Assembly: GCF_026341125.1 (NCBI RefSeq)
Contig: NZ_JAPEOR010000003.1
Location: forward strand, 620,001 to 684,000
Reading direction: 5' to 3'
Length of the DNA: 64,000 nucleotides
Source: Streptomyces sp. NBC_01142
GTDB lineage: Bacteria > Actinomycetota > Actinomycetes > Streptomycetales > Streptomycetaceae
Of the stretch, positions 1 through 12,854 are shown one piece after another; the stretch's first letter is position 1; the number at the start of each line of letters is the position of its first letter. A program made the position numbers and the translations under genes. The notes under the pieces were generated by a model, which was not told the origin of the DNA, did not search any database, and saw only the letters and a list, made by a program, of their open reading frames with translations.

Positions 1-14
1 CCTAGTTTCACCGG

Positions 15-52
15 CGTTGCGCCCGCATCCGCTTCAGGGTGCGGGCGCAACG
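15..52. terminator. Rho-independent-type hairpin after MMPL gene
   Basis: A perfect 13-bp inverted repeat (15-27 with 40-52) encloses a 12-nt loop. It lies 25 bases past the stop codon of the minus-strand MMPL gene, so it is well placed to end that transcript. It has no clear T-tract, which is usual for Streptomyces. Confidence 0.75.
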
Positions 53-77
53 CGCCTGTGCCGGCCCGCACGCCCGC

Positions 78-2336
<2,259 letters not shown>

Positions 2337-2405
2337 ACGTCTCTCCCGACGGTCACCGGCGCTCCTACGGCTGCCGAAGTGTGGATGCAGTGGCCTCGGA
2401 GGGGC

Positions 2406-2549
2406 TCACACGTGTTCCCTCTCCTGGTGCCTCCGGCTGGTGCCCTGATGAGCGTTCAACCCGACGGCGGCGGGACCGGTCGCTCCGAACGCGACGGCGG
2501 CACACACCGCCGAAGTGACGAGGACGCGGGACGCCGACGTGAGGCGCAT
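2406..2549 (-). CDS. small secreted-peptide-like ORF (47 aa)
   Basis: A 47-codon frame begins with ATG at 2549, seven to eight bases after AGGAA. It encodes an Arg-containing N-terminus, a hydrophobic Ala/Val core and an Ala-x-Ala-type end at about residues 20-28, then a short polar tail with several Arg/His. It looks like a signal peptide with almost no mature domain and sits 69 bases upstream of the MMPL start on the same strand. It could be a genuine tiny secreted peptide, a leader for the transporter, or the 5' remnant of a larger secreted-protein gene. The product is not recognised. Confidence 0.4.
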   Translation of the reverse strand: MRLTSASRVLVTSAVCAAVAFGATGPAAVGLNAHQGTSRRHQEREHV

Positions 2550-2862
2550 AGGGGGTTCCTTTCGGGGGGTGAGACTCCCCCCACCGTGTAAAGGATCAGC
2601 ACACGGTGCAACCGCACGGCCCTGTCGGCCTCACGTCGGCGCGCCTGCCGGACATCACTGACGGCCGGGGCCGGCGTTCACCCGCTTCGGCGGCGCGTCG
2701 GAGCGCGGCAGGCGTACGGGGTAGTGATCGTGACGCGCGTCGATCCGGGGAGGGATGCCCGAAGCGACACTTCGGTTCACTGGTGGCGATGGCAAAGAGA
2801 GTTGCTTTTGTCACCGTGCCCATGAGCCGCCGTGACCTGCCCGTTTCCCTATTGTCGGACGG
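2550..2862. other. divergent intergenic region, no gene seen
   Basis: Between the minus-strand small peptide and the plus-strand acyltransferase I see no convincing coding frame. The minus-strand gene has a ribosome-binding site here (about 2557-2562). A TATTGT hexamer at 2850-2855 lies seven bases before the GTG at 2863 and could be the -10 of a leaderless transcript, but no good -35 accompanies it. Confidence 0.4.
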
Positions 2863-3918
2863 GTGAGCAGCACCACCCGCGACCGTGATCCGTTCTTCGA
2901 CAACGCGAAGTTCCTGCTGATCGCCCTTGTCGCTCTCGGCCATAGTTGGGAACAGGTCATCGGCGGCACGCATGCGTTGAGAGCCGTGCACACCGTCGTC
3001 TACGCCTTCCATATGCCGGCGTTCATCCTGCTCTCGGGATACTTCTCCAGAAGCTTCACCGGCCGCCCCGACCAGATGCGACGGCTGATCTCCGGCGTGC
3101 TCGCTCCGTATCTGATCTTCGAGGTCGTGTACACCGCGGTCTACCACTGGACTCGCGACCAGCCCTTCTCGATCACACCCACCGCGCCGTCGTATCTCTG
3201 CTGGTTCATGATCGCGCTGTTCGTCTGGCGGCTGAGCGCCCCGCTCTGGCAGGCCGTGCGCTTCCCCGTCCCCATCGCCGTGGCCGTCTCGCTGGCCGCG
3301 GGCATGACGGTGATGGGCGGGGACCTGGCGCTGCCGCGCGTGCTCATGTTCCTGCCGTGGTTCGTGCTCGGACTGAAGCTGCGGGCGGAGCACTTCGCAC
3401 TGCTGCGCACCCGCATCGCCCGGCGCTGGGCCCTGCCCGCTTTCGTGGCCGCCGGGTTCCTCGCCCACCGGCTCGCGCCGCAACCCGACGACCACTGGCT
3501 CTCCATGGACGCGGGCTATGGCGTGCTGGAGGTGTCGCCGGGGCACTATCTGGTGCTGCGGATGCTGATCTTCGCCGCGAGCGCGGTGCTCGTCGCCGCC
3601 TTCCTGGCACTCGTTCCCGGACGCCGTACCTGGTTCACGGCGCTGGGGGCGGTCACCCTGTACCCGTATCTGCTGCACGGCATCCTGATACGGACTGCCG
3701 GGTACGTGGGGGCGTTCGACGTCGTCAAGTCCTGGGGGCTGCCGGGTGAGCTGCTGCTCAGTGTCTGCGCGGTGGCCGCCGTCGTCCTGTTGTCCACGCC
3801 GCCGGTACGCAGAGTGGCGCGCCCGCTCGTCGAGCCGCGTTTCCCGCGCCGGGGTGTGCCGGACAAGCGCGTGCCCGTGCCCGAACCGGCTCCCGCCGGC
3901 GGGCGGCGGGACCCGTGA
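2863..3918 (+). CDS. membrane acyltransferase, NolL / acyltransferase-3 type
   Basis: A 351-aa polytopic membrane protein. It opens with the FDNAKFLLIALVALGHSWE motif typical of COG3594 fucose-4-O-acetylase (NolL)-like members of the acyltransferase-3 superfamily; the conserved His follows the first hydrophobic stretch. About ten hydrophobic segments span the rest, and the last 40 residues are a Pro/Arg-rich cytoplasmic tail. Such enzymes O-acetylate sugars or cell-envelope glycans at the membrane. The GTG at 2863 begins exactly at the conserved N-terminus. No Shine-Dalgarno is visible, so the message may be leaderless. The substrate is unknown and no glycan genes are nearby. Confidence 0.8.
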   Translation: MSSTTRDRDPFFDNAKFLLIALVALGHSWEQVIGGTHALRAVHTVVYAFHMPAFILLSGYFSRSFTGRPDQMRRLISGVLAPYLIFEVVYTAVYHWTRDQPFSITPTAPSYLCWFMIALFVWRLSAPLWQAVRFPVPIAVAVSLAAGMTVMGGDLALPRVLMFLPWFVLGLKLRAEHFALLRTRIARRWALPAFVAAGFLAHRLAPQPDDHWLSMDAGYGVLEVSPGHYLVLRMLIFAASAVLVAAFLALVPGRRTWFTALGAVTLYPYLLHGILIRTAGYVGAFDVVKSWGLPGELLLSVCAVAAVVLLSTPPVRRVARPLVEPRFPRRGVPDKRVPVPEPAPAGGRRDP

Positions 3919-3924
3919 AGCAGT

Positions 3925-4395
3925 TCAGCCCTCCGGCGAGCAGTCGACGTCGAGCAGCTTCAGCGGCTTCTTCCCGTCCAGCTCCACGTACGCCGTGAAG
4001 ACCGCGGTGACCTCGCCGTTCTCACCCCAGTGCGTGGTCACCGGCGCCCAGCCGACGCGCGCCGACTGAGCCGTGGTCACCCTGCCGATGTCGATGGAAC
4101 GCGGCTCGTTCTGCGCGCAGAGCAGCACGTCGAAGCCGGGGTTCGCCGCGGCCTTGTTCTTCAGGAGGTCGGAGACCCGGTTCTTGCGGTCCGAGGCGGA
4201 AGGGCCGTGATCGCCGTAGAAACGGTCCAGGAAGGTGCGGATCTCCTTCGCCGTGTAGCGGTCGTTCGCGTCCGTGGCGGTGGACGCGGCTGCCGGAGAG
4301 ATGGCTGCGAGCGAGAAGCCCAGAGCGAGGGCCGATGCGCCGGCCACGGCGGCGACTGCGGAGCGCCTGGCGAGACCAGTCGAGATACGGAACAT
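3925..4395 (-). CDS. secreted protein of unknown function
   Basis: A 156-aa protein from ATG 4395, which follows GGGG-TAG about 8 bases upstream; a longer frame to 4428 has no better site. Residues 1-37 form a signal peptide with positively charged start, hydrophobic core and AAAS cleavage region. The mature domain carries two cysteines and a charged alpha/beta pattern, with a C-terminal half rich in Val/Thr suggesting beta strands. I do not recognise a catalytic motif. It is exported and convergent with the acyltransferase, whose stop is only seven bases away. A 288-bp minus-strand gene lies 45 bases upstream and may be co-transcribed. Confidence 0.75.
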   Translation of the reverse strand: MFRISTGLARRSAVAAVAGASALALGFSLAAISPAAASTATDANDRYTAKEIRTFLDRFYGDHGPSASDRKNRVSDLLKNKAAANPGFDVLLCAQNEPRSIDIGRVTTAQSARVGWAPVTTHWGENGEVTAVFTAYVELDGKKPLKLLDVDCSPEG

Positions 4396-4440
4396 GAGAT
4401 CTACCCCGTTTTCTTGAATTGTGCCCATGAGTTGGGCGAG

Positions 4441-4728
4441 TCACTGGAGTAGATCCGTACGGGGAGCGGGAGGTTGTACCCCGAAATCCGCTGGTGCAGT
4501 GCCAGGACATTTCGGGGACGCACCGGGGAGCCGCCTGCTGATCAGCTGGAAGAACTCGGCCTCGTTGCCCGCGAGTCCGAGGGCGCACAGTGCCTCGTCC
4601 GCCTCGGTGATCGGCGCGCTGAGCAGGGGGAGGGCGGCGTCGGACTGCTCTGGATCGGCGAGGACGGCCCGGGTGGTCTGAAGAAGCCGGACGTACGCCT
4701 GCGCCGCGGCGAGCTCGGGATCGGTCAT
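4441..4728 (-). CDS. hypothetical acidic protein
   Basis: A 95-aa protein starting at ATG 4728 after GAGGGG; an in-frame ATG at 4764 would add 12 residues but lacks a ribosome-binding site. The sequence is helical and Ala/Leu/Glu-rich for about 70 residues, followed by a Pro-rich tail. There is no signal peptide or membrane segment. It is followed 45 bases later by the secreted protein on the same strand. I do not recognise the family. Confidence 0.6.
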   Translation of the reverse strand: MTDPELAAAQAYVRLLQTTRAVLADPEQSDAALPLLSAPITEADEALCALGLAGNEAEFFQLISRRLPGASPKCPGTAPADFGVQPPAPRTDLLQ

Positions 4729-4944
4729 CTCGGTCTGCCCCTCGTGAAGATGTCGGACCGTCAAGCATCTCGTGTGGCACTGACAGTGGCCTTCGGGTCA
4801 TGAATGATGGGCCCCGACATGCCGCAGCCTCCCCGTTCGGACACGGCGTGCAGGTGAGCGCGGCCGTACGGGCCCGTCATGCGGGCTGGGTGTTCTGCCG
4901 GGCGGGCGAGAGCCTAGGGTGGTCCCTGCAGATGGTTCGCCCTG

Positions 4945-5130
4945 TCCGCCAGACAGGTGCGTCGCAAGAGGGAATCCGGTGGAAATCCGGAACTGCCCCG
5001 CAGCGGTAAGTGGGAACGACCGCCGTCATACGCACTGGACCCGGCACCGGGTCTGGGAAGCGACGGCCAGTAGGTGTCTTCGTACGGCGAAGACGTGCCC
5101 GCAAGTCCGAAGACCTGCCACTGCCCGTGC
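4945..5130 (+). promoter_or_regulatory. cobalamin riboswitch controlling metE
   Basis: The segment carries the conserved cobalamin (AdoCbl-class) aptamer blocks in order: a P1 strand with ACAGGTGC near 4954, the GGGAATCCGGTG core near 4970, CCCCGCAGCGGTAAG near 4997, and the B12 box AGTCCGAAGACCTGCC near 5103-5118. It ends about 165 bases before the metE GTG. Ligand binding would be expected to shut off the B12-independent methionine synthase, as known for metE in other actinomycetes. The linker after it is GC-rich and could form the expression platform. Confidence 0.93.
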
Positions 5131-5293
5131 GCGACCCACGCGCGCGGAGATCTCGGTGACCTCGTGGGCGGGTCGGCGCTATGGGCAGCACGGGCACACC
5201 TCCAGGTGTGCGGGTGGCTGCTCCGGTTGCCGTTCCTTCGCGTCCCACGACCCGTTCCGGGGTCACTGACGAGTACTCGCGAAGGAGAGTTCC

Positions 5294-7612
5294 GTGACCA
5301 GCACATCCGCAGCCGCAGGAGCCCGGGCCACCGTCCACGGCTACCCCCGCCAGGGCCCGAACCGGGAACTGAAGAAGGCCATCGAGGGCTACTGGAAGGG
5401 CCGCGTCAGTGCCGACGCCCTCCAGGAGACCGCCGCAGAACTGCGCCGCGCCAACTGGCAGCAGCTCGCCGACTCCGGAATCCACGAAGTGCCCACCGGA
5501 GACTTCTCGTACTACGACCACGTACTGGACACCAGCGTCGCGGTCGGCGCCGTCCCCGCCCGCCACCGCGCGGCCGTCGAAGCCGGCACACTCGACGGAT
5601 ACTTCGCCATGGCCCGCGGCACCCAGGATGTCGCGCCCCTGGAGATGACCAAATGGTTCGACACCAACTACCACTACCTCGTCCCCGAACTCGGCCCCGA
5701 CACCGTCTTCTCCGCCGACTCCGCCAAGCAGGTCGGCGAGCTGAAGGAAGCCCTCGCGCTCGGCCACACCGCGCGCCCGGTGCTCGTCGGCCCGGTCACC
5801 TATCTGCTGCTCGCCAAGCCGGCCCCGGGCGTCGCCGCCGACTTCGAACCGCTCACCCTGCTGGACCGGTTGCTGCCGGTGTACGCCGAGCTGCTCCGTG
5901 ATCTGCGGGCCGCGGGCGGGCAGTGGGCGCAGCTCGACGAGCCCGCCCTGGTCCAGGACCGGACCCCGGCCGTGCTCAACGCCGCGGCCCGCGCCTACCG
6001 GGACCTCGGCGCGCTCACCGACCGCCCCAAGATCCTGGTCGCCTCCTACTTCGACCGGCTCGGCGAGGCGCTCCCCGTCCTGGCCAAGGCCCCGATCGAC
6101 GGTCTCGCGCTCGACTTCACCGGCGCCGCCGCGGCCAACCTCGACGACCTCGCCGCCGTGGGCGGTCTGCCCGGCAAACGGCTCGTCGCCGGAGTGGTCG
6201 ACGGCCGCAACGTCTGGATCAACGACCTGGGCAGGTCGATGGCCACGCTCGCCACCCTGCTCGGCCTCGCCGACCGGGTGGATGTGGCACCGTCCTGCTC
6301 CCTGCTGCACGTGCCCCTCGACGCCACCGCCGAACGCGATGTGGACACCCAGGTCGCCCGCTGGCTGGCCTTCGCCCGCCAGAAGACGGCCGAGGTGGTC
6401 ACCCTGGCCCGCGGGCTGACCGAGGGCAACGACAGCATCGCCGCCCAACTGGCCGCCAACCGGGCCGACCTGCGCTCCCGCGCCACCTCCGCGCTCACCC
6501 ACGACCCGGCCGTACGTGCCCGCAGCGCGGCCGTCACCGACACGGACGCCCGCCGCAGCCTGCCGTACTCCGAGCGGGCCGCAGCTCAGCGCGCGCGCCT
6601 CGGTCTGCCCCTCCTGCCGACGACCACCATCGGCTCCTTCCCGCAGACCACCGAACTGCGCACCGCGCGGGCGGACCTGCGGGCCGGGCGTATCGACACC
6701 GGGGGCTACGACGAGCGGATCGATGCCGAGATCCGCGAGGTCATCTCCTTCCAGGAGAAGACCGGCATCGACGTCCTCGTGCACGGCGAGCCCGAACGCA
6801 ACGACATGGTGCAGTACTTCGCCGAGCAGCTCAGCGGCTACCTCGCCACCCAGCACGGCTGGGTGCAGTCGTACGGCACCCGCTACGTCCGCCCGCCGAT
6901 CCTGGCCGGCGACATCTCCCGGCCCGAGCCGATGACGGTGCGCTGGACCTCGTACGCCCAGTCGCTGACCGACCGCCCGGTCAAGGGCATGCTCACCGGC
7001 CCGGTCACCATGCTCGCCTGGTCCTTCGTCCGCGACGACCAGCCGCTCGGCGACACCGCCCGTCAGGTCGCCCTCGCCCTGCGGGACGAGGTGAACGACC
7101 TGGAGGCCGCGGGCTCCTCGGTCATCCAGGTGGACGAGCCCGCCCTGCGGGAGACCCTGCCGCTGCGCAGCGCCGACCACGAGGCCTATCTGGCCTGGGC
7201 GACGGAGGCGTTCCGGCTCACCACCGCCGGGGTCCGCGCGGACACCCAGATCCACACACACATGTGCTACGCCGAGTTCGGCGACATCCTGCAGGCCATC
7301 GACGACCTCGACGCCGATGTCATCAGCCTGGAGGCAGCCCGCTCCCATATGCAGGTCGCCGACGAGCTCGCCACCGCGGGCTATCCGCGTGAAGTCGGAC
7401 CGGGTGTGTACGACATCCACTCCCCGCGTGTCCCGAGTGCCGACGAGGCAGCGACCCTGCTGCGCAAGGGACTTGAGGCGATTCCCGCCGAGCGGCTGTG
7501 GGTCAACCCCGACTGCGGTCTCAAGACCCGGGGCTGGGCCGAGGTCCGTACGTCACTGGAGAACCTGGTGGCCGCGGCGCACGAGGTGAGGTCCGCGCTG
7601 CCCGGCGAGTAA
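5294..7612 (+). CDS. metE: cobalamin-independent methionine synthase
   Basis: A 772-aa 5-methyltetrahydropteroyltriglutamate-homocysteine S-methyltransferase: it transfers the methyl group directly to homocysteine without B12. The GTG start follows AAGGAGAG. The N-terminal barrel (about 1-400) begins with the GYPRQGPNRELKKAIEGYW block. The C-terminal catalytic barrel contains TTIGSFPQTTELR, HGEPERNDMVQYF and the zinc ligands His656 and Cys658 (HMCYAEF), Glu680 and Cys741 (NPDCGLKTR). All are present, so the enzyme should be active. Length matches the family. The upstream cobalamin riboswitch implies expression only when B12 is short. Confidence 0.97.
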   Translation: MTSTSAAAGARATVHGYPRQGPNRELKKAIEGYWKGRVSADALQETAAELRRANWQQLADSGIHEVPTGDFSYYDHVLDTSVAVGAVPARHRAAVEAGTLDGYFAMARGTQDVAPLEMTKWFDTNYHYLVPELGPDTVFSADSAKQVGELKEALALGHTARPVLVGPVTYLLLAKPAPGVAADFEPLTLLDRLLPVYAELLRDLRAAGGQWAQLDEPALVQDRTPAVLNAAARAYRDLGALTDRPKILVASYFDRLGEALPVLAKAPIDGLALDFTGAAAANLDDLAAVGGLPGKRLVAGVVDGRNVWINDLGRSMATLATLLGLADRVDVAPSCSLLHVPLDATAERDVDTQVARWLAFARQKTAEVVTLARGLTEGNDSIAAQLAANRADLRSRATSALTHDPAVRARSAAVTDTDARRSLPYSERAAAQRARLGLPLLPTTTIGSFPQTTELRTARADLRAGRIDTGGYDERIDAEIREVISFQEKTGIDVLVHGEPERNDMVQYFAEQLSGYLATQHGWVQSYGTRYVRPPILAGDISRPEPMTVRWTSYAQSLTDRPVKGMLTGPVTMLAWSFVRDDQPLGDTARQVALALRDEVNDLEAAGSSVIQVDEPALRETLPLRSADHEAYLAWATEAFRLTTAGVRADTQIHTHMCYAEFGDILQAIDDLDADVISLEAARSHMQVADELATAGYPREVGPGVYDIHSPRVPSADEAATLLRKGLEAIPAERLWVNPDCGLKTRGWAEVRTSLENLVAAAHEVRSALPGE

Positions 7613-7664
7613 CCGGGGCTGAGCCCCAGACTCCCTGTACGGCCGTCGGCCGTGCCCTCAGTCT

Positions 7665-7710
7665 CCCCCGGACTTCGTCCGGGGGCCCTGGGGGGCTGAA
7701 CTTCAGCCCC
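7665..7710. terminator. double hairpin terminator between metE and meaB
   Basis: Two adjacent strong stem-loops occur: a perfect 9-bp stem 7665-7673/7677-7685 with a TTC loop, and an 8-bp stem around 7692-7710. They lie between the convergent ends of metE (stop 7612) and meaB (stop 7779), so they can serve both strands. Confidence 0.75.
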
Positions 7711-7778
7711 GCCGGCGATTGAGGTGCGGGGTCTGGGGCGGCGCCCCAGCACGGGCCCGTGGCCTGCCCCCGGATCCG

Positions 7779-8765
7779 CTAGCGTCGCTGGAACGCCTCC
7801 AGAATCCGCTCGGCGGCGAGTGTCGCTGTCAACTCCCCGTCCCGTACCTGCTGTTCGAGGCCGGGTGCGAGCCTGCGTACCTCGGGATGGTTGCGCAGCC
7901 GGTCCAGCAGCTCGTCGTGGACCATCGTCCAGGCCCAGTCGATCTGCTGGTCGCGGCGCTTGGCGGCGAGCCGGCCGGTCGAGTCGAGGAGAGTCCGGTG
8001 CTGCTCCAGCCGCTCCCAGAGGGTGTCGAGCCCGCTGCCCTCGCGGGCGCTGCAGGACAGCACCGGGGGAGTCCAGGCGGCGTCGGCGGGGTGCATCAGC
8101 CGCAGCGCACCGGCGAGTTCGCGGGCGGCGGAGCGGGCGTCGCGTTCGTGCGGGCCGTCCGCCTTGTTGACCGCAAGCACATCGGCCAGCTCCAGTACGC
8201 CCTTCTTGATGCCCTGGAGCTGGTCGCCGGTGCGGGCGAGGGTGAGCAGCAGGAAGGAGTCCACCATGTTGGCCACGGCGGTCTCCGACTGGCCGACGCC
8301 GACCGTCTCCACCAGCACCACGTCGTAGCCGGCGGCCTCCACCACGATGATGGATTCACGGGTGGCCTTGGCCACCCCGCCCAGGGTGCCCGAGGTGGGG
8401 GACGGCCGTACGAACGCCGCCGGGTCCACGGCGAGGCGCTCCATCCGGGTCTTGTCGCCCAGGATGGAGCCGCCGGTACGGGTGGACGAAGGGTCGACGG
8501 CGAGTACCGCGACCCGGTGGCCGAGACCGGTGAGCATGGTGCCGAGCGCGTCGATGAAGGTGGACTTGCCGACGCCCGGCACCCCGCTGATGCCCACCCG
8601 CCGGGCTGTGCCCGAGTAAGGCAGCAGCTCCGTCAGCAGTTGCTGAGCGAGAGCGCGATGGTCGGCACGGGTGGACTCGACGAGCGTGATGGCGCGGGCG
8701 ATGTACGCCCGCGACCCGTCACGTACGCCCTTGACATAGCGCTCGATGTCGATCGTGGGTGCCAT
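7779..8765 (-). CDS. meaB: methylmalonyl-CoA mutase-associated GTPase MeaB
   Basis: A 328-aa G3E-family P-loop GTPase. Walker A is GVPGVGKS at residues 61-68, followed by [18 protein letters not shown], the ETVGVGQSE switch region and the NKAD base-specificity motif. MeaB loads and protects methylmalonyl-CoA mutase by gating adenosylcobalamin transfer and rescuing the inactivated enzyme. It lies four bases downstream of mutB on the same strand, consistent with an operon and translational coupling. Length and motifs match ArgK/MeaB proteins. Confidence 0.95.
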   Translation of the reverse strand: MAPTIDIERYVKGVRDGSRAYIARAITLVESTRADHRALAQQLLTELLPYSGTARRVGISGVPGVGKSTFIDALGTMLTGLGHRVAVLAVDPSSTRTGGSILGDKTRMERLAVDPAAFVRPSPTSGTLGGVAKATRESIIVVEAAGYDVVLVETVGVGQSETAVANMVDSFLLLTLARTGDQLQGIKKGVLELADVLAVNKADGPHERDARSAARELAGALRLMHPADAAWTPPVLSCSAREGSGLDTLWERLEQHRTLLDSTGRLAAKRRDQQIDWAWTMVHDELLDRLRNHPEVRRLAPGLEQQVRDGELTATLAAERILEAFQRR

Positions 8766-8769
8766 CGGC

Positions 8770-10974
8770 TCACAACTCGTGGCCGAGCGCGGCGGCCAGG
8801 GTCTTCACCAGATCCTGTGCCGCGTCCGGGATCACCGTGCCGGGCGGGAAGACCGCGGCCGCACCCGCGTCGTGCAGCGTCCGGACGTCCTGGGGCGGAA
8901 TCACCCCGCCCACCACGATCATGATGTCTTCCCGTCCCTCGGCGGCCAGCTGCTCCCGCAGCGCGGGCACCAGCGTGAGATGCCCGGCGGCCAGCGAGGA
9001 GACCCCGACGATGTGCACATCCGCCTCGACGGCCTGGCGGGCCACCTCGGCCGGGGTCTGGAACAGCGGGCCGACATCCACATCGAAGCCGAGGTCGGCG
9101 AAGGCCGTGGCGATCACCTTCTGTCCGCGGTCGTGGCCGTCCTGGCCCATCTTGGCGACCAGGATGCGCGGACGGCGGCCCTCTGCCCGCTCGAACTCCT
9201 CGACCAGGGTGCGGGTGCGCTCCACCGCCGGCGAAGTGCCGGCCTCGTTTCGGTACACACCGGAGATCGTACGGATCTGACCCGAGTGCCGTCCGTACAC
9301 CTTCTCCAGAGCGTCCGAGATCTCACCGACCGTCGCCATGGCGCGCGCCGCGTTCACCGCGAGCGCCAGCAGGTTGCCCTCCATGCCCGAGCCGGGGCCC
9401 GCCTCGGCGGAGGCCGTCAGGGCGCGCAGCGCATCCTGACAGGCCTGCTCGTCGCGCTCCTCCCGCAGCCGTCGCAGCTTCTCGACCTGCTGGGTGCGCA
9501 CCGAGGAGTTGTCGACCTTGAGTACGTCGATCGCCTCGTCGGTCTCGACCCGGTACTTGTTCACGCCGATGACGGGCTGACGTCCGGAGTCGATACGCGC
9601 CTGGGTGCGGGCCGCGGCCTCCTCGACCCGCAGCTTGGGGATACCGGCGTCGATGGCCTGGGCCATGCCGCCGGCGGCCTCGACCTCCTCGATGTGCTGC
9701 CAGGCACGCCGGGCAAGGTCGTGGGTGAGCTTCTCGACGTACGCGCTGCCGCCCCACGGGTCGATGACCCGGCAGGTCCCCGATTCCTGCTGGAGCAGGA
9801 GCTGGGTGTTGCGGGCGATGCGCGCGGAGAAGTCGGTGGGCAGCGCCAGCGCCTCGTCCAGGGCGTTGGTGTGCAGCGACTGCGTGTGCCCCTGGGTGGC
9901 GGCCATCGCCTCCACACAGGTGCGGGTCACGTTGTTGAACACGTCCTGCGCGGTCAGTGACCAGCCGGAGGTCTGACAGTGGGTGCGCAACGAGAGCGAC
10001 TTGGGGTTCTGCGGGTCGAACTTCTTGACGAGCTTGGCCCACAGCAGCCGCGCGGCCCGCAGCTTGGCGACCTCCATGAAGAAGTTCATGCCGATCGCCC
10101 AGAAGAACGACAGCCGGGGCGCGAAGGCGTCCACGTCCAGGCCCGCGCCCAGACCGGCCCGCAGGTACTCCATGCCGTCGGCGAGGGTGTAGGCCAGCTC
10201 CAGGTCGGCCGTGGCCCCGGCCTCCTGGATGTGATAGCCCGAGATGGAGATGGAGTTGTAGCGGGGCATCTTCTGCGAGGTGTACGCGAAGATGTCCGAG
10301 ATGATCCGCATCGACGGCCGGGGCGGATAGATATAGGTGTTGCGGACCATGAACTCCTTGAGGATGTCGTTCTGGATGGTCCCGGCCAGCTTCTCGGGCG
10401 GTACGCCCTGCTCCTCGGCGGCCACGATGTACAGCGCGAGAACAGGCAGCACCGCGCCGTTCATCGTCATCGACACGCTCATCCGGTCCAGCGGGATGCC
10501 GTCGAAGAGCTGGCGCATGTCGTAGATCGAGTCGATGGCCACACCGGCCATGCCGACATCGCCCGTCACTCGCGGGTGGTCACTGTCGTAACCGCGGTGG
10601 GTCGGCAGGTCGAAGGCGACCGACAGACCCTTCTGCCCGGCGGCGAGGTTGCGCCGGTAGAAGGCGTTGGACTCCTCGGCGGTGGAGAATCCCGCGTACT
10701 GCCGGATCGTCCACGGCTGGTTGACGTACATCGTCGGGTACGGGCCCCGCAGATACGGCGCGATACCGGGGTAGGTGCCGAGGAAGTCCAGACCCGCCAG
10801 ATCCTCCCCGGTGTAGAGCGATTTGACGGGAATGCCCTCAGGTGTGTCCCACACCAGGTCGTCGTCGCCCTTGCCGGTGTTCTCCTTGACGGCCGCCCGC
10901 CACTGGTCCTCGGTGACTCCGCCCGCATCGGCGGGCCCGAGCTCGATTTCTGAAAAGTCCGGGATCCGCATCAC
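8770..10974 (-). CDS. mutB: methylmalonyl-CoA mutase large (catalytic) subunit
   Basis: A 734-aa adenosylcobalamin-dependent mutase interconverting (R)-methylmalonyl-CoA and succinyl-CoA, linking propionate and odd-chain or branched metabolites to the TCA cycle and to polyketide extender supply. The N-terminal TIM barrel carries the [17 protein letters not shown] and [15 protein letters not shown] blocks. The C-terminal domain has the B12-binding DxHxxG motif as DGHDRG, with His614 the axial cobalt ligand. Its start overlaps the mutA stop by four bases (ATGA), indicating coupled translation of the heterodimer. Confidence 0.96.
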   Translation of the reverse strand: MMRIPDFSEIELGPADAGGVTEDQWRAAVKENTGKGDDDLVWDTPEGIPVKSLYTGEDLAGLDFLGTYPGIAPYLRGPYPTMYVNQPWTIRQYAGFSTAEESNAFYRRNLAAGQKGLSVAFDLPTHRGYDSDHPRVTGDVGMAGVAIDSIYDMRQLFDGIPLDRMSVSMTMNGAVLPVLALYIVAAEEQGVPPEKLAGTIQNDILKEFMVRNTYIYPPRPSMRIISDIFAYTSQKMPRYNSISISGYHIQEAGATADLELAYTLADGMEYLRAGLGAGLDVDAFAPRLSFFWAIGMNFFMEVAKLRAARLLWAKLVKKFDPQNPKSLSLRTHCQTSGWSLTAQDVFNNVTRTCVEAMAATQGHTQSLHTNALDEALALPTDFSARIARNTQLLLQQESGTCRVIDPWGGSAYVEKLTHDLARRAWQHIEEVEAAGGMAQAIDAGIPKLRVEEAAARTQARIDSGRQPVIGVNKYRVETDEAIDVLKVDNSSVRTQQVEKLRRLREERDEQACQDALRALTASAEAGPGSGMEGNLLALAVNAARAMATVGEISDALEKVYGRHSGQIRTISGVYRNEAGTSPAVERTRTLVEEFERAEGRRPRILVAKMGQDGHDRGQKVIATAFADLGFDVDVGPLFQTPAEVARQAVEADVHIVGVSSLAAGHLTLVPALREQLAAEGREDIMIVVGGVIPPQDVRTLHDAGAAAVFPPGTVIPDAAQDLVKTLAAALGHEL

Positions 10975-12854
10975 GCCACTCCGATCCGGTCGAGGACGGA
11001 GGTGAGGACGGCGACCGCGTCGCTGCCCGCGACGACGAACTCGTCGACTCCGGCCCGTTCATACGTTTCACGCTGTTCGCCCGGACGGCCCGCGAGGTAC
11101 ACCCGCACCGCGCCGGCCGACTTGAGCGCTTCTGCCACCGGACCGGCGTGCTCGGTGTAGAGCGCGTCGCTGGAGCAGATACACGCCACCGAGGCCCCGC
11201 TGCGGGCGAACGCCTCGGCGGCCGAGGCCGCATCGACCGACACCGGATCGTGGACCGGTTCGATACCGCCCGCCTGGAAGAGATTGCCGGCGAAGGACGC
11301 GCGCGCGGTGTGCGCGGCCGCCGGGCCGAGGGCCGCGAGGAATACCCGCGGCCGTGCTCCGGTCGCGGCCAGATGCGCGTCCGAGCGGGCACGCAGTCCC
11401 TCGAACGCCTCGTCGCGACGCACCCTCGGCAGACCGCCCACCGGCGCGGCGGGCGCGGGGTCGCGCTCGACCGGTGCCTGGGCGAGCAGCGGGAACTCAC
11501 TCACGCCGGTGACCGGCTCACGCCGCCTGGCGAGATTCTTGCTGCGGCTCTGCCAGGTGGCACCGAGCCGCTCGGACACCAGACCGCTGCGCAGCGCGGC
11601 CTCCTGGCCCCCGGCGCGTTCGATCTCCTGGAAGAAGTCCCAGGCAGCCTGCGCAAGCTCGTCGGTGAGCTGCTCCACGTACCAGGAGCCGCCTGCCGGG
11701 TCGATGACCCGGCCCACGTGCGACTCCTCGACCAGGATGGTCGAGGTGTTGCGCGCGATCCGGCGGGCGAAGCCGTCCGGAAGGCCGAGCACGTGGTCGA
11801 AGGGCAGGACGGTCACCGCGTCGGCGCCGCCCACGCCCGCGGCGAGCGAGGCGACGGTGGTCCGAAGCATGTTCACCCACGGGTCGCGCCGGGTCATCAT
11901 CACCGCGGAGGTCACCGCGTGCTGGCGCTGGGCGCCGGCGGCGGGATCCGCCCCGCACGCCCCGACGACCCGGGCCCACACCCGCCGCGCGGCGCGCAGC
12001 TTCGCGATGGTCAGGAACTGGTCGGCGGTGGCCGCGTACCGGAACTCCAGCTGACCGCAGGCCGCTTCCACCGACAGCCCGGCAGCGGTGAGCTCACGCA
12101 GCCAGGCCACGCCGGTGGCCAGCGAGCAGCCCAGCTCCTCGGCGGCCGACGCCCCGGCCTCGTGGTACGGCAGCGCGTCGGCACTCAGCGCCCGCAGCCC
12201 GGGGTACTGCCGGTCGCAGAGCACCGCCAGCTCGGCCGCGGCGGCCGTGTGCGCCGCGATGTCGTCGTACTGTCCGGTGCGTGCGGCGTACCCCAGAGGG
12301 TCGGCGCCGAGATTGCCGAGCGCGGCCTCGGGGGCCACCCCCCGCTCCTCGTACAGCCGCAGCAACTCCCGGGCGGCGGAATCGAATTCGGCACCCGCCT
12401 CCAGTACCACGGCAGCCAGGTCGAGATACACGCCGTCCAGAGCCGCGCCGAGACCGGAGACCGGCACTCCGGCCGCGCCGACGGCCAGCCATACGGAGGT
12501 GACTCCGTTCTCCAGGTCGGCGAGCACGGCTTCGTTCGTACGGACCGGATCGGGCCGGTCATGGCGCTGGCGTACATCCCAGCCGGAGACCGCGCCGCCC
12601 TCTGCCCTGCCGCCCCGGGTGAACGGCGCGAAACCCGGATACCCGGGGCTCTGCGCGCCGTCGCTCGCGGTGTAGAGAGGGCGGGTGGTGAGCCCGTCCT
12701 CGAGGGCCGTGGACAGCACGTCCTCGGCCGCCGTGCCCTGGACATCCTTGCCCGCTTTGCGCAGCACGCCTTCGACAAGGCGCCGCCACTGCTCAGGGGT
12801 TGCATCCGGGAACTCGGCGGCCGGCGAAAACCCGTCATCGGGGAGGACCGTCAT
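10971..12854 (-). CDS. mutA: methylmalonyl-CoA mutase small subunit
   Basis: A 627-aa homologue of MutB that forms the non-catalytic partner of the heterodimer. The barrel fold is recognisable (for example [20 protein letters not shown], equivalent to the [12 protein letters not shown] region of MutB). The C-terminal domain lacks the DxHxxG cobalamin ligand motif, reading [16 protein letters not shown] there, as is usual for the small subunit. It is the first gene of the mutA-mutB-meaB operon. The ATG at 12854 lies six bases from a -10-like hexamer with no Shine-Dalgarno, suggesting a leaderless message. Confidence 0.95.
   Translation of the reverse strand: MTVLPDDGFSPAAEFPDATPEQWRRLVEGVLRKAGKDVQGTAAEDVLSTALEDGLTTRPLYTASDGAQSPGYPGFAPFTRGGRAEGGAVSGWDVRQRHDRPDPVRTNEAVLADLENGVTSVWLAVGAAGVPVSGLGAALDGVYLDLAAVVLEAGAEFDSAARELLRLYEERGVAPEAALGNLGADPLGYAARTGQYDDIAAHTAAAAELAVLCDRQYPGLRALSADALPYHEAGASAAEELGCSLATGVAWLRELTAAGLSVEAACGQLEFRYAATADQFLTIAKLRAARRVWARVVGACGADPAAGAQRQHAVTSAVMMTRRDPWVNMLRTTVASLAAGVGGADAVTVLPFDHVLGLPDGFARRIARNTSTILVEESHVGRVIDPAGGSWYVEQLTDELAQAAWDFFQEIERAGGQEAALRSGLVSERLGATWQSRSKNLARRREPVTGVSEFPLLAQAPVERDPAPAAPVGGLPRVRRDEAFEGLRARSDAHLAATGARPRVFLAALGPAAAHTARASFAGNLFQAGGIEPVHDPVSVDAASAAEAFARSGASVACICSSDALYTEHAGPVAEALKSAGAVRVYLAGRPGEQRETYERAGVDEFVVAGSDAVAVLTSVLDRIGVA

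Noticed and set aside
4877..7420. Minus-strand open frame of over 840 codons opposite metE
   Set aside because: Gly/Val/Asp/His-rich shadow of metE with no recognisable protein; it also runs through the riboswitch.
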